From NCBI GenBank assembly GCA_013139755.1, contig WTAG01000347.1, positions 1 to 5,622 of the forward strand: 5,622 nt of DNA, written 5' to 3'. The DNA comes from Methylomarinum sp. GTDB taxonomy: Bacteria; Pseudomonadota; Gammaproteobacteria; Methylococcales; Methylomonadaceae. The position numbers were made by a program, and so were the translations under genes. A model generated the notes under the pieces. It ran no database searches, was not told the DNA's origin, and saw nothing but the letters and a program-made list of their open reading frames with translations. This document shows positions 1 through 5,413 of this stretch, piece after piece. Within the stretch, counting starts at the first letter, position 1; each line of letters opens with the position of its first letter.

Positions 1-117
1 GGGGGCGGCCTCTAATGGCTCGGGTGTTATTGAGTGTGGCAAATATTGAGATAACATTTGACAGCCTTGGCAACCCAAAATAACAGATAAAAAAAGCAGT
101 TTAAACAGGCGTTGCAT
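1..117 (-). CDS. Lipoprotein, QseG-like by position (5' partial, runs off left edge)
   Basis: The first 39 codons of a minus-strand gene are present, starting at the ATG at 117-115, and the frame stays open to base 1. The product begins MQRLFKLLFLSVILGCQGCQ: a short basic start, a hydrophobic stretch and a Cys at residue 16 preceded by I-L-G. This is a plausible lipobox for signal peptidase II, with Cys19 as a weaker alternative. The next residues (SQYLPHSITPEPLEAAP) look like the flexible linker of an outer-membrane lipoprotein. The start is one base after the stop of the upstream histidine kinase, with a GGAAA ribosome site inside the kinase's last codons, so the two are probably co-translated. 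In Escherichia coli the GlrK/QseE kinase gene is followed by the lipoprotein gene qseG and then the regulator glrR. The position fits QseG, but the fragment is too short to confirm it by sequence. Confidence 0.7.
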   Translation of the reverse strand, partial: MQRLFKLLFLSVILGCQGCQMLSQYLPHSITPEPLEAAP

Positions 118-118
118 T

Positions 119-1585
119 CTATGTTTCCATATTTTTTGGTAAGAGCAAAGAAAACCGGGCACCACAATATTTTTTATTGGGTTTTAATAGTGTAATGGAG
201 CCATTGTGTACCTCAAGGTAATGCTTAACCAGAGCAAGCCCCAAGCCAGAGCCTTTAATTGTCCATGCTTGAGGTGAGATACCTTGATAAAAATCGTCAA
301 AAATTAAAGGTTGAATGTCCTTGGGTATGCCTAGGCCTTGGTCTTCTATATTGAGTTGGATTAAGTGGTCTTGGTCAGACAAGGTTAAACCTATTGTGCC
401 ATTTTGTGGTGAAAATTTAAGTGCATTTGAAAATACATTACTAATAATGATTTTTAGTTTGTCGTAATCAGCTCTAATATAAAAAATATTAAGATTGCTT
501 TTTAACGTGATATTTTTTGATTTAAGAGGTAGTTGATAGTCTTTAATGATGCGATCAATCAGTGTGTTTAACTCAAAAACAGATAAATCCAAGTCAGCTT
601 TAGTATAAATAATTTTTTGGTATTCCAGTAAATTTGCCACTAAGTCGTAAAGGGTGATGTTACTTAATTCCATTAATTGAATAATTTCTTGTTGTTCGGC
701 ATTCAGTTCACCAACCACATTTTCGGCTAATAAATCTGTGCCTTCCTTTAATGTTGCCATGGGTGTTTTAAGCTCATGAGAGATATTCATTATGAATTGT
801 TGTTTTTCATCTTCTAATTGATTAAGTCTTTGTCTTAGCCATTCAAGGTGTACCCCTAGTTCCACTAAATCTTGAGGGCCTTTGATAGAGATAGGCTGCT
901 CAAATCCCACTTCACCTAAATTGCGAATAGCCAGACTGATTTTTTTTATCGGGCGAAGTAATAAATGAACAAATATTAAACCAAATAACAAGGCTAAAGG
1001 GATACTCGCCAAAGCAGAATAAATGAGCTTTTCTTGCACATTTTTAGCAATTGCCGATAAAGCAGTTGCCTCTAGAGCAACTCTTTTTTCACCCTCAGAA
1101 AGTAGTAATCTTGCTTGAGTGGATAATGGATCAAATGCATTTAAATCGGCCTCCGTTAATGGAGGGGTTTTATATTTAAATAAGATGATTTGATATAGCT
1201 GGTTTTCATCAAGTTGTAGGTGCTCAAGTTTTTTGACTAAGACAGGATCTTGTCCTTGAATTTTGAGTGACATTAAAATATCTAAAAAACGGGTGCGATG
1301 ATCTTGATAGGCACTAAAAAGCTCGGGTTCATTGAGTACTTGAAATTGCCGGATGCTACGTTCCATTGAGATCAGTCGGTTGAGAATCAAGCGGCTGCTT
1401 TCGGTGGTATTAACTGTTTGAAACAAAGTTCTCTGACTTTGTTCTGTGTAATTGGTAACCTCAATCACAGTAAAAATAACAGCAAACACTAAGGGTAAAG
1501 TGATAATAACACAGCTAGCTAAAGCCCACTGGTAAAGGGAGCCAATAGTAAAGATTTTATTGCTGGAGATATTCTTTTTTAGCAC
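119..1585 (-). CDS. glrK: Membrane sensor histidine kinase, GlrK/QseE type
   Basis: This is a 488-residue inner-membrane sensor kinase that should autophosphorylate on His and pass phosphate to a response regulator. Transmembrane helix 1 spans about residues 18-42 and helix 2 about 187-210. Between them lies a roughly 145-residue periplasmic region rich in helix-forming residues. A HAMP linker (about 208-262) leads to the HisKA H-box ISHELKTPMA with phospho-acceptor His270. The ATPase domain has an N-box (Asn383, Asn387), a G1 box DQGLGI (415-420) and a G2 box GSGLGL (445-450), so the catalytic set is complete. The segment after the His (LKEGTDLLAENVVGELNAEQ) closely resembles GlrK, and a lipoprotein gene follows immediately, as in the glrK-qseG-glrR operon. 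In E. coli that system controls envelope-stress small RNAs; the same role here is inference. The start is GTG at 1585, with no clear Shine-Dalgarno and no better in-frame start nearby. The response regulator gene is not in the window. Confidence 0.88.
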   Translation of the reverse strand: MLKKNISSNKIFTIGSLYQWALASCVIITLPLVFAVIFTVIEVTNYTEQSQRTLFQTVNTTESSRLILNRLISMERSIRQFQVLNEPELFSAYQDHRTRFLDILMSLKIQGQDPVLVKKLEHLQLDENQLYQIILFKYKTPPLTEADLNAFDPLSTQARLLLSEGEKRVALEATALSAIAKNVQEKLIYSALASIPLALLFGLIFVHLLLRPIKKISLAIRNLGEVGFEQPISIKGPQDLVELGVHLEWLRQRLNQLEDEKQQFIMNISHELKTPMATLKEGTDLLAENVVGELNAEQQEIIQLMELSNITLYDLVANLLEYQKIIYTKADLDLSVFELNTLIDRIIKDYQLPLKSKNITLKSNLNIFYIRADYDKLKIIISNVFSNALKFSPQNGTIGLTLSDQDHLIQLNIEDQGLGIPKDIQPLIFDDFYQGISPQAWTIKGSGLGLALVKHYLEVHNGSITLLKPNKKYCGARFSLLLPKNMET

Positions 1586-1634
1586 GGGTTTAAAAAGTGT
1601 AAAAGGGCGGTAATAAATTGCGTAAACAGGTATT

Positions 1635-1640
1635 ATTATA
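1635..1640 (-). promoter_or_regulatory. Candidate -10 element (TATAAT) for the kinase operon
   Basis: On the minus strand this hexamer is a perfect TATAAT, about 50 bases upstream of the kinase GTG, within the 84-base divergent region 1586-1669. No convincing -35 hexamer lies 16-18 bases upstream, where the sequence is C-rich (TTCCCCT). The same AT-rich stretch read on the plus strand (1631-1642) offers TATTAT or TATATT for the membrane-protein operon, again without a good -35. The region very probably holds both promoters, but the exact elements are uncertain. Confidence 0.3.
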
Positions 1641-1669
1641 TTCAGAGTCTATCTTACAGGGGAAATGTC

Positions 1670-1948
1670 ATGATTATTGGTTCAATAGCAGCTATTTTTG
1701 TTTTAGTGTGGTTTTATCACACGGCACCAGGATTTGGTAGAAATCCTGTGCAATGGGCGATAGCTGGTTTTTGTATTTATTTTGTGGTTTCTTTAGTTTG
1801 GACATATTTTGTCAACCCAAGTATTAAAGATGCTGCAATGCATAGTCGAGATGGTGTTTTGATGTTCGTTTCTCGCTATGCTTATATCGTTGTCGCCTTA
1901 GCAAGTGCAGTGGCTTTCAATTTAAAAGTAGGGCCTAAAAAGGGGTGA
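1670..1948 (+). CDS. Small membrane protein of unknown function (three predicted helices)
   Basis: This 92-residue protein belongs to no named family that I recognise. Hydrophobic segments lie at about residues 2-16, 27-48 and 68-86. They are separated by a short GFGRNPVQW loop and a polar stretch (NPSIKDAAMHSRDG), and the protein ends in a basic tail, KVGPKKG. It is probably an inner-membrane protein; no catalytic motif is visible. The ATG is well supported by GGGG at 1659-1662, seven bases upstream. The downstream GIY-YIG gene starts four bases after its stop, and this gene's last codons supply that gene's ribosome site. It is therefore probably the first gene of a three-gene operon ending in truC. 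Coding is supported by the good ribosome site, the operon spacing and coherent helix-like composition. Confidence 0.8.
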   Translation: MIIGSIAAIFVLVWFYHTAPGFGRNPVQWAIAGFCIYFVVSLVWTYFVNPSIKDAAMHSRDGVLMFVSRYAYIVVALASAVAFNLKVGPKKG

Positions 1949-1955
1949 AGGTTTG
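1941..1955 (+). promoter_or_regulatory. Shine-Dalgarno and TTG start of the GIY-YIG gene
   Basis: AGGGG at 1941-1945, inside the last codons of the membrane-protein gene, lies seven bases before a TTG at 1953-1955. The first in-frame ATG (1974) would remove the first beta strand including most of the GIY motif, so the TTG is the likely start. A rare start placed across a stop codon suggests coupled, modest translation. Confidence 0.65.
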
Positions 1956-2240
1956 AGTGGCTGGTTTGTATATATGATCCACTGTACTGATGGGTCACTT
2001 TATACGGGTATAAGTACCGATGTGGAAAAACGATACACACAACATGAAACACAAAAAGGCGCAAAATATTTTAGAGGACGCAAACCCAAGCAGCTAGTTT
2101 ATCAAGAAAGTGGACATGATAGAAGCTCAGCCAGTAAGCGTGAAATAGAAATAAAAAAACTCTCACGCGTTAATAAAATGCAATTGATCTTATCGACAGA
2201 AAATCAAATTAAACATGTTGGAAATACTTTATCAGGATGA
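1953..2240 (+). CDS. yhbQ: GIY-YIG nuclease family protein, UPF0213 (YhbQ-like)
   Basis: This 95-residue protein is essentially one GIY-YIG domain, the usual size for UPF0213/YhbQ. The GIY position reads VYM (6-8) and the YIG position YTG (17-19) in the context DGSLYTGIS, typical of the family. DVEKRYTQH carries the conserved Arg27 and His31, followed by GAKYFRGRKP (36-45). KREIEIKKLSR (62-72) supplies the putative metal-binding Glu64. GIY-YIG domains cut DNA, but the cellular role of the stand-alone UPF0213 proteins is poorly defined, so nuclease activity is inferred from the fold. Translation starts at TTG, chosen because it keeps the first strand and has a well-placed AGGGG. The 3' end overlaps truC by 26 bases in another frame, indicating coupling. 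The symbol reflects family membership rather than proven orthology. Confidence 0.85.
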   Translation: MSGWFVYMIHCTDGSLYTGISTDVEKRYTQHETQKGAKYFRGRKPKQLVYQESGHDRSSASKREIEIKKLSRVNKMQLILSTENQIKHVGNTLSG

Positions 2241-2937
2241 CTATTTGGTGGCGATTAATAAACCCGCAGGGTTGTTAGTTCACCGAAGCAATATAGACAG
2301 GCACGAAACGCGTTTCGCAGTACAACTATTAAGAGATCAGATAGGCAAAAAGGTTTTCCCCGTACACCGTTTAGATAAGCCTACTGCTGGGGTTTTAATA
2401 TTTGCTTTAGATTCAGAAACAGCTCGAAAAATGATGGAGAGCTTTGCCAGTAAATCAATAGAAAAACAGTATTTAGCAGTGGTTAGGGGTTATACACTAG
2501 AATCTGACATCATTGATTATCCATTAAAGGAACAGCTGGATAAAATGACCGATGCTAAAGCAAATCAAGACAAGCCTGCTCAAGATGCAATAACGCATTA
2601 CCAACGGCTTAATACGGTAGAATTACCCTATGCAGTGGGTCGATACCCAAGCAGCCGTTATTCATTGTTGTCTTTATCGCCAAAGACAGGTAGAAAACAT
2701 CAGTTACGCCGTCATCTAAAGCATATTTTTCACCCTATTGTGGGGGATACTTCTCACGGAGATGGTAAACATAATGACTTTTTTAGAAAGCAATTTGATT
2801 GTCAGCAGCTATTATTAGCCGCTGTGAGTTTAAGCTTTCAGCACCCAGTAACAAATGAAAATATTGAGCTTAAAGCACCATTAGACGAAGTGTTTAGTCG
2901 TATTGTGACAACGTTTAATTGGCAATATGATGGTTGA
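2215..2937 (+). CDS. truC: tRNA pseudouridine(65) synthase TruC
   Basis: This 240-residue RluA-family pseudouridine synthase isomerises uridine to pseudouridine; E. coli TruC acts at position 65 of tRNA. The N-terminus MLEILYQDDYLVAINKPAGL, followed by LVHRS, is characteristic of TruC. The catalytic loop VHRLDKPTAGV holds Asp54. Further conserved segments are EKQYLAVVRG (83-92), the TruC-like VGRYPSSRYSLLSLSPKTGRKHQ (starting at 141) with the RHLKHIFHPIVGD stretch after it, and the C-terminal AAVSLSFQHP (202-211). E. coli TruC is about 20 residues longer at its C-terminus, so the catalytic domain is complete. No S4 domain is present, as expected for TruC. The ATG lies within the end of the GIY-YIG gene (26-base overlap) and has almost no Shine-Dalgarno, so it is probably expressed by translational coupling. 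It ends in tandem in-frame stops, TGA TAA. Confidence 0.95.
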   Translation: MLEILYQDDYLVAINKPAGLLVHRSNIDRHETRFAVQLLRDQIGKKVFPVHRLDKPTAGVLIFALDSETARKMMESFASKSIEKQYLAVVRGYTLESDIIDYPLKEQLDKMTDAKANQDKPAQDAITHYQRLNTVELPYAVGRYPSSRYSLLSLSPKTGRKHQLRRHLKHIFHPIVGDTSHGDGKHNDFFRKQFDCQQLLLAAVSLSFQHPVTNENIELKAPLDEVFSRIVTTFNWQYDG

Positions 2938-2947
2938 TAAGTCAATG

Positions 2948-3024
2948 TAGCCTTGATGCAGTGTAGCGGAATCAAGGAATAGATGGAAAAGAAACCTTGA
3001 TTTCATGTTGTTACATCAAGGCTA
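2948..3024. repeat. Alternating inverted-repeat structure (four CCTTGAT/ATCAAGG copies)
   Basis: The noncoding gap between truC and the phosphoesterase gene holds four copies of one heptamer in alternating orientation: CCTTGAT at 2951-2957 and 2995-3001, and its complement ATCAAGG at 2971-2977 and 3015-3021. Start-to-start spacings are 20, 24 and 20 bases. Two exclusive folds are possible. In the first, each 27-base unit forms a hairpin with 7-base arms and a 13-base loop. In the second, an outer stem with perfect 11-base arms (2948-2958 with 3014-3024) encloses an inner 10-pair stem (2968-2977 with 2995-3004, one G-T pair) around a 17-base purine-rich loop. No T-run follows, so it is not a classical intrinsic terminator. 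It could be a REP- or MITE-like repeat, an operator for a dimeric protein, or an RNA element upstream of the next gene; the sequence alone does not decide. Confidence 0.7.
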
Positions 3025-3105
3025 AAGGCATTATCTGATTGCTTTAAGGCCAACTCAGTACTGAAACTAACATGGTTTAATTGAAAATAATGGAATCGCT
3101 AATTA

Positions 3106-3777
3106 ATGTCTGACGAAAAGAGAATTTTATTTGCCGGTGATCCGCATGGTGATTTTGAACCAATTATTGCAGCGGTAGAAACACATCAGCCTGAAGCTGT
3201 GGTGTTACTCGGTGATTATGAATTAAAGGAGCCATTAGAAGAGTGTCTTAAAGCAATTAAAGATAAAACCCAGATTTGGTGGATTCCTGGAAACCATGAT
3301 TTTGATATGCCAAGCCATCACCACAACCTGTTTAATTCTCAGTTAGCGGGGCGGGGGTTGCATCTTAAAGTTAAAGAAATTGCTGGGCTAAGAATTGCAG
3401 GCTTGGGTGGAATATTTTTAGGGCGAGTCTGGTATCCACCACGTACGCCTAAATGGCAGAGTAAACAGCATTATTTGAGTTCGCTATCTGCAAATAATGA
3501 ATCTGAACAGCTGTCATTAAAGTACCAGTCTGCCATTTGGTATGATGAATGGACAGCACTTAAAAAGTTAAAAGCGGATATTTTAGTCACACATGAAGCA
3601 CCCAGAAGCCATAAACATGGTTTTATTGCTATTGATCAGTTAGCTGAAGCGATGGGTGTGTGTAAGGTTTTTCATGGGCATTTACATGAGCACTACTCAT
3701 CGGTTATTAGAAAAGGGATACAGGTATTTGGAGTAGAAAATGTCAAGGTAGTGGATTTACAAGGGAATAATGTTTAG
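3106..3777 (+). CDS. Calcineurin-like metallophosphoesterase
   Basis: This 223-residue cytoplasmic protein has no signal peptide or membrane segment. It carries all the metal-binding motifs of the calcineurin-like phosphoesterase superfamily in order: GDPHG (11-15, Asp12 and His14), GDYE (36-39, Asp37), GNHD (62-65, Asn63 and His64), THEAP (162-166, His163) and GHLHEH (191-196, His192 and His194). It should therefore bind two metals and hydrolyse a phosphomono- or phosphodiester. The substrate cannot be read from the sequence. The first motif has Pro where many relatives have a hydrophobic residue (GDPHG), which marks a subgroup within the superfamily. The region between GNHD and THEAP contains an aromatic, basic insert (VWYPPRTPKWQ, 108-118). 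The ATG has only a weak GGA ribosome site, 11 bases upstream. The gene stands alone, with a structured intergenic region before it and a strong terminator after it, and ends in tandem TAG codons. Confidence 0.88.
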   Translation: MSDEKRILFAGDPHGDFEPIIAAVETHQPEAVVLLGDYELKEPLEECLKAIKDKTQIWWIPGNHDFDMPSHHHNLFNSQLAGRGLHLKVKEIAGLRIAGLGGIFLGRVWYPPRTPKWQSKQHYLSSLSANNESEQLSLKYQSAIWYDEWTALKKLKADILVTHEAPRSHKHGFIAIDQLAEAMGVCKVFHGHLHEHYSSVIRKGIQVFGVENVKVVDLQGNNV

Positions 3778-3796
3778 TAGAATATGTTTTTTGCAT

Positions 3797-3836
3797 AAAA
3801 AAAGGCCAACATTATTATGTTGGCCTTTTCTTTTTT
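3797..3836. terminator. Bidirectional intrinsic terminator between convergent genes
   Basis: A perfect 12-pair hairpin, AAAAGGCCAACA (3800-3811) with TGTTGGCCTTTT (3818-3829), has a 6-base loop. It is flanked by a T-rich tract on the right (TTTTCTTTTTT, 3826-3836) and seven A's on the left (3797-3803), which read as a T-run on the minus strand. It begins about 20 bases after the phosphoesterase stop and lies about the same distance beyond the porin stop, so it should terminate both transcripts. Confidence 0.93.
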
Positions 3837-3855
3837 GAACCATTCTAAATTAAAT

Positions 3856-5220
3856 TTAGAATGCCCATTGTGTGCGTAGAGTGAAGATGTCTATAGACTC
3901 AAGATCGCCTTGGTCTTCATTAGCAAATCTTGCACTCTTGTCAACATCAAAGGCTGTACGGTAATCAGCCATTAGGCGTACATTTTCATTTAAGTACCAG
4001 TTTAATGCGACAGTTACTGCTTTTTCACCGCCACCTTGCACATTTCCTGAAGTCATGTCAGATTGGTCATAACGTGCTGCCAGTTCTACTGCACCCCAGC
4101 CGCCATCGCTATTTAAGCTGAAGTTTTTAGCAGGTTTTAAACGCTTGAATTCACCGTCAGAACCTTTATAAGAACGAGACTCACCGGTTAAAGTCCAGCC
4201 AGTTTGTACGTAAAATGCATTAAAGTCTACACTTGGTGCGCCATCACGTGTTAACCAGGAATAAGCATATTCACCTTGAACAGAGAAAGGCCCTTGCATG
4301 TAGGCCGCTTCAATACCGCCAATTGAAAGGTTTTCGGCATTGGCTATGTTGTCTGCTTCGGTTAAATAGAAGTTTGACATATGAGTGGTTTCATATTTTA
4401 TGTCAGTATTTTTTCCGCCATTTAATATGTCGTTATTGTCATTGGTTTCTCTAAAACCGCCATATGCACCCAAATGTACAACCTGGTTTTTAGTGTTGAT
4501 TGGTGAATAAGTCACACGAGAGGTCATGCCCCAGCCTTCGTCACCGGCAACTTTACTTGGGTCAACAGATTCACCGTAAGCACCAATTTGTGCTGACCAG
4601 TTTTTTCCTTTTGATTTAAAATGTAAACCGATCGCACGGTCAAATGCATGACCGGTAATAGTATTAACTAAAGAACGCTCAGTGAACATAATGTCGTTAG
4701 AGCTTTCTTGTAATTCCATACTGATAGATTGTTTCTGATGACCAACTGTGACTTCCAACCAATCCAGTCCAGTGTATGTTAGGAACAAATCTTTAATAGC
4801 TGTATTGTTATCTGCAAAATCAAATTCAGATAAGTATTTAAAGTCTTTACCCATGTTTCCTTTTAGGTAGATACGGGCGCGACGAATCTCAGTTCCATTT
4901 GTTGCAGAATCTGCCTTAATTTTGTTATCACCGCTGTGGAAAGTAGCATCCGCATGTAAGCGAGCACCAATTTTCATTTTGTATTCACCATCAGCCGTTG
5001 CAAACTGTAGACCTTTTTTATTTAGTTTGATTTTAATGTCGTTAACATCTTTTTTACTAATAGTTTCTTTTTTAATCAAGTTGTCATATTGAGATTGTTT
5101 GATTGCACCGTTTTGTAACAGCATATCCAATAATTCTTTATCTGCCGCTTGTGCTGACATGCTGCTCAATGTTACGGCAGCACCTAGCGCTAATATTTTG
5201 GTTGGTTTGTTAAGTTTCAT
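3856..5220 (-). CDS. Outer-membrane porin, phosphate-selective OprO/OprP family
   Basis: This 454-residue outer-membrane beta-barrel belongs to the Porin_O_P family. A signal peptide (1-25) ends in SAQA before ADKELL, leaving a mature protein of about 429 residues. A short helical N-terminal segment (about 27-60: LLDMLLQNGAIKQSQYDNL) precedes the barrel, a common arrangement in this family. The barrel starts at GARLHADATF (85-94) and includes the family signature EIRRARIYLKGNMGKDFKYL (111-130) and SEFDFADN. The chain ends in RTQWAF, with the terminal Phe expected for BAM-dependent assembly. OprP and OprO of Pseudomonas take up phosphate and polyphosphate, but many family members have other or unknown selectivity. 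Phosphate uptake is supported here mainly by the Pho-box promoter upstream. I chose ATG at 5220 over the adjacent in-frame TTG at 5223; AAGGG at 5230-5234 serves either. It is convergent with the phosphoesterase and shares its terminator. Confidence 0.92.
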   Translation of the reverse strand: MKLNKPTKILALGAAVTLSSMSAQAADKELLDMLLQNGAIKQSQYDNLIKKETISKKDVNDIKIKLNKKGLQFATADGEYKMKIGARLHADATFHSGDNKIKADSATNGTEIRRARIYLKGNMGKDFKYLSEFDFADNNTAIKDLFLTYTGLDWLEVTVGHQKQSISMELQESSNDIMFTERSLVNTITGHAFDRAIGLHFKSKGKNWSAQIGAYGESVDPSKVAGDEGWGMTSRVTYSPINTKNQVVHLGAYGGFRETNDNNDILNGGKNTDIKYETTHMSNFYLTEADNIANAENLSIGGIEAAYMQGPFSVQGEYAYSWLTRDGAPSVDFNAFYVQTGWTLTGESRSYKGSDGEFKRLKPAKNFSLNSDGGWGAVELAARYDQSDMTSGNVQGGGEKAVTVALNWYLNENVRLMADYRTAFDVDKSARFANEDQGDLESIDIFTLRTQWAF

Positions 5221-5274
5221 CAAAATGAGCCCTTAGTTGTATAAAAAAGAAATTTGTTGTAAAAACTGGACACA

Positions 5275-5308
5275 ATAATAGGAGATGATTATTACAGGAG
5301 TATTACAA
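5275..5308 (-). promoter_or_regulatory. Candidate PhoB-dependent promoter of the porin (Pho box plus -10)
   Basis: On the minus strand two half-sites form an 11-base direct repeat: TTGTAAT (5308-5302), spacer ACTC, then CTGTAAT (5297-5291). The PhoB consensus is CTGTCAT, four bases, CTGTCAT; the halves match at 5 and 6 of 7 positions. Exactly 10 bases after the second half-site comes TATTAT (5280-5275), a good -10 element, and there is no normal -35. This geometry is that of E. coli phoA and pstS, where PhoB replaces -35 recognition. Initiation would be near 5267, giving a leader of about 47 bases before the porin ATG. Placement upstream of a Porin_O_P gene makes phosphate-starvation control a coherent inference. 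Confidence 0.65.
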
Positions 5309-5413
5309 GGAGGATTTAAGCTATGTTTTTTTGTTTTGTATTGTGTAAACAACAAGGTGAAGGATGTTCCTGAAAGGCTCTTTTGGCTTTGTAGTTGTAA
5401 GTGTTATAAAGCT

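Noticed and set aside
1882..2064. Minus-strand open frame opposite the membrane-protein and GIY-YIG genes
   Set aside because: It spans the junction of two supported genes on the other strand and shows no family features.
2948..3024. The four heptamers as a CRISPR array or an integron attC site
   Set aside because: The copies alternate in orientation, are only 7-11 bases long and have no regular repeat-spacer pattern; the attC core ends (RYYYAAC / GTTRRRY) are absent.
2938..3105. The same inverted repeats as a rho-independent terminator for truC
   Set aside because: No T-run follows either fold on the plus strand, and the sequence after 3024 (AAAGGCATTATC) is not terminator-like.
3930..4454. 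Two plus-strand open frames (3930-4121 and 4233-4454) opposite the porin gene
   Set aside because: They are antisense to a well-supported porin, rich in His, Leu, Arg and Cys as expected of antisense translation, and lack ribosome sites or recognisable domains.
5221..5223. TTG immediately before the porin ATG as the start codon
   Set aside because: It would add one residue and sits closer to AAGGG (6 bases against 9), but ATG is the stronger start and within acceptable spacing; the effect on the signal peptide is trivial.
5241..5268. TATACA with TTTACA on the minus strand as the main porin promoter
   Set aside because: The spacer would be about 14 bases, too short for sigma70; the Pho-box plus TATTAT arrangement further upstream has better geometry.
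5314..5413. Possible terminator or regulatory dyad between the solute-binding gene and the porin promoter
   Set aside because: Only short imperfect dyads were found (for example AGGA/TCCT at about 5360-5372), with no T-run in the minus direction; nothing there is supportable.
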